Part shown: positions 5,182 through 6,913 of the stretch, piece after piece
How the letters are laid out: every line of letters starts with the position of its first letter
Numbering within the stretch: the stretch's first letter is position 1
Origin: a bacterium
Lineage (GTDB): Bacteria > Bacteroidota > Bacteroidia > Bacteroidales > Bacteroidaceae
Length of the DNA stretch: 6,913 nt
Direction of reading: 5' to 3'
Assembly (NCBI GenBank): GCA_004562975.1
Contig: SFQP01000067.1
Location: forward strand, 1 to 6,913
The notes under the pieces: generated by a model
What the model was told of the DNA's origin: nothing
What the model saw: only the letters and a program-made list of their open reading frames with translations
The model's database searches: none
Program-made: the position numbers and the translations under genes

Positions 5182-6913
5182 TTATAACCGGAACTTCACG
5201 CCCGCCATGGCCAAGAAGCGGGGTTGGGGAATATTGGCCAGGTCAAAATAGCGGTGGGAGGTGAGGTTGGTGAAATCTGCAAAGAGTGTGTACTTCGGAG
5301 CTGTCCATGCCAGGTGCAGGTCGAGGAGTGCGTGCGTGCCGTAGGGGCGTGCTTCCGCCGTGGGCTTGAGGTTTTCGTAGACAAGATAGGAACCTTCGCG
5401 CTGCTGCACGCGCAGCGTCCACTCTGCCGTGAGTGCGGAAACCAGGCGGTGCTTCAGCCGCGCCACGAACTTGTGGCGGAGATATTCCATCGCATAGTTC
5501 GACTTGAAGTACGGCTCGCCTTTGCGCCGTTGCTGGTCCAGCCAGGCGTAGGAGAGCGTCAGTTGTTGCAAGGGCTGGCGGTGGCCCAACCACTGCTCCA
5601 GTTGGAACTTGGCATCCAGGCCGGCACCGTAGCTGTCGAGCGAGAAACTCGTGGCGTGGTAGATGTCATCTGCCGACCGCATGACCCAGTCAATCATGTC
5701 GGTGCCCCGCTTGTAGTGCGCCTTGAGGTGCAACGTCACGACGGGGTGTACGAAGTCGGCGCCCAGCCGGAAGGCGGAACACTCTTCGGGTTTCAGGCCT
5801 ACATTGCCCTCCTGCGTCGGACTCTTGTACCACAGGTCGGTGAAGGAAGGCAGGCGCAGCGACTGCTCGAACGAGGCGAACAGTTTCCACCGGGAGGTGG
5901 GGCGGTAACTGAAGTCTATGCCGGGGTAAAGGCGGAACTTGTGGTCGATGGCGTTGTTCCGTTCCGCCATCAGGCCGGCCGAGAGCGTGAAGTGCTTCCA
6001 TATCAGGTTATGTTCGAGGAAGTAGGAAATATTGGTGCGGTCGTCGCGTTTATTGTAGAAGCGTCCCGGTTCGCCGGGTATGCCCACGTATTGTTCCTCG
6101 CTGAGTTCGCGTCCCAGGTTCGTGCTGTAGATTACTTCCTCGCGCATCTCCGCGCCGATGGCGGTGCGACCCAAGGCCCAGTCGGTGAAGGCGTTGAGGC
6201 CGGCGGTGAATACGTCGCCGCGATGGAAGTTCTCGCCCGTTTCAGCGTTGCGGATGAGTTGGAAATGGTCTAAGCTCCTCACCCACGAGAGTTGGGGTGC
6301 CAGGTGAACCCGCCCTTTGCTTTCGGCACGTGCCGAGACGATGTAGCGGCGGGTAGCTTCCCACTGGTTGGGATAGGCAGCCGAGTAAAAAGTATTGGCT
6401 CCGAAATCGTTGGCCGTTACGCCCGCTTGTAGGTTCAGGGCGATGTCCGGCGCGTCGTAGGCTATTTGTGCATAGCCTTTCCCGCCTTTGAAATCACTGT
6501 TGGGAGTGGCTCCGTCGCTTCGTTGCCAGCTGCCGCTGACTGCCGCACTCCATCCTTTGCCCAGCCTTCCTGCCGTGCGGGCTTCGCCGCGCAGCGTGCC
6601 GTAAGAGCCGCCTTGCAGTTCCACTTCGAGGGGCGACGAGGCGGTTGCGGCATGCCGCGTGACGATGTTCACCGCTCCGCTGAAGGCTTGGCTGCCCATG
6701 ACGCGCGATGCCGCGCTTTCGAGGATTTCGATGCGCTCAATGTCGGAAAGATTAACGGGGAAATCGGCCGCGTTGTGGCCTGTTTGAGGGTTGACAAGGG
6801 GTATGCCGTTCAGGAGCAGGGTAATTTGGTCGTGCGTACCGCCGTCGATGCTGATGTCCGTTTGAATACCAAACCCTCCGCGTTGTCGGACATCAGTTGC
6901 CGCCGAGAGTTTG
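5182..6913 (-). CDS. TonB-dependent outer membrane receptor, BtuB-like (5' partial)
   Basis: This gated beta-barrel takes up a scarce nutrient using TonB/ExbBD energy; the substrate is unknown. The frame is open to the right edge, giving 576 residues. The ATG at 6699 is internal, since the sequence upstream of it in frame is clearly plug domain: VRQRGGFGIQTDISIDGG (8-25), LLLNGIPLVNPQTGHN (32-47), then DIERIEILES, ending with the GSQAFSGAVNIVT strand just past 72. The signal peptide, any carboxypeptidase-like domain, the TonB box and the plug start lie outside. The barrel follows, with many amphipathic strands and aromatic girdles. Near the C-terminus TLFADFTNLTSHRYFD is the typical last-but-one strand of this family. 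The protein ends GVKFRL, so the terminal residue is Leu rather than the usual aromatic. The plug resembles receptors for cobalamin or iron complexes, but no riboswitch or partner gene in view tells which. The stop is TAA at 5182-5184. Confidence 0.92.
   Translation of the reverse strand, partial: KLSAATDVRQRGGFGIQTDISIDGGTHDQITLLLNGIPLVNPQTGHNAADFPVNLSDIERIEILESAASRVMGSQAFSGAVNIVTRHAATASSPLEVELQGGSYGTLRGEARTAGRLGKGWSAAVSGSWQRSDGATPNSDFKGGKGYAQIAYDAPDIALNLQAGVTANDFGANTFYSAAYPNQWEATRRYIVSARAESKGRVHLAPQLSWVRSLDHFQLIRNAETGENFHRGDVFTAGLNAFTDWALGRTAIGAEMREEVIYSTNLGRELSEEQYVGIPGEPGRFYNKRDDRTNISYFLEHNLIWKHFTLSAGLMAERNNAIDHKFRLYPGIDFSYRPTSRWKLFASFEQSLRLPSFTDLWYKSPTQEGNVGLKPEECSAFRLGADFVHPVVTLHLKAHYKRGTDMIDWVMRSADDIYHATSFSLDSYGAGLDAKFQLEQWLGHRQPLQQLTLSYAWLDQQRRKGEPYFKSNYAMEYLRHKFVARLKHRLVSALTAEWTLRVQQREGSYLVYENLKPTAEARPYGTHALLDLHLAWTAPKYTLFADFTNLTSHRYFDLANIPQPRFLAMAGVKFRL

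Noticed and set aside
5048..5264. Small plus-strand frames in the intergenic region
   Set aside because: They run into the antisense of the TonB-receptor C-terminus, start inside the inverted repeat, and show no family features.
5224..6273. 349-residue plus-strand open frame opposite the TonB receptor
   Set aside because: It is antisense to a well-supported barrel, and its composition and lack of motifs fit a shadow frame.

Overview
The window looks like chromosomal DNA from a GC-rich member of the Bacteroidales (Bacteroides/Phocaeicola/Prevotella-like). The evidence is a Bacteroidetes-type LptD, a BACON-domain lipoprotein with an acidic surface-export signal after its cysteine, a TonB-dependent receptor of the BtuB-like kind, promoter motifs resembling the Bacteroides -7 box TAnnTTTG, and no clear Shine-Dalgarno sequences at the starts. 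Genus cannot be fixed from the sequence alone.

Layout: 1-2680 (+) is the LPS-assembly outer membrane protein LptD, cut by the left edge. After a 106-base gap, 2787-3518 (+) encodes a small surface lipoprotein with two BACON-like domains. A tRNA-Arg with anticodon CCG lies at 3598-3671 (+), with a plausible promoter before it and a strong, probably bidirectional terminator behind it. From there on everything is on the minus strand: an M15-family zinc D,D-/L,D-carboxypeptidase-like protein (3775-4554), then the remains of two PLP-enzyme genes joined by a deletion (C-terminus of a MalY/PatB-type C-S lyase at 4587-4790, N-terminus of a Cys/Met-metabolism PLP enzyme at 4784-4915). Next comes a 266-base intergenic region with a promoter motif and nested inverted repeats. 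Last is a TonB-dependent receptor (5182-6913) cut by the right edge.

The intact genes mostly serve the cell envelope: LPS insertion, a surface lipoprotein, peptidoglycan trimming and outer membrane uptake. They are not an obvious single pathway. The most notable event is the deletion that removed most of two neighbouring sulfur amino acid PLP genes. It leaves the peptidase gene downstream of an out-of-frame chimera, probably under the promoter that used to serve the first PLP gene. I see no mobile element, CRISPR array, phage gene or defence system, and no convincing new multi-gene system. The second point worth a look is an apparent A19:U56 swap of the normally near-invariant G19:C56 tertiary pair in the tRNA.
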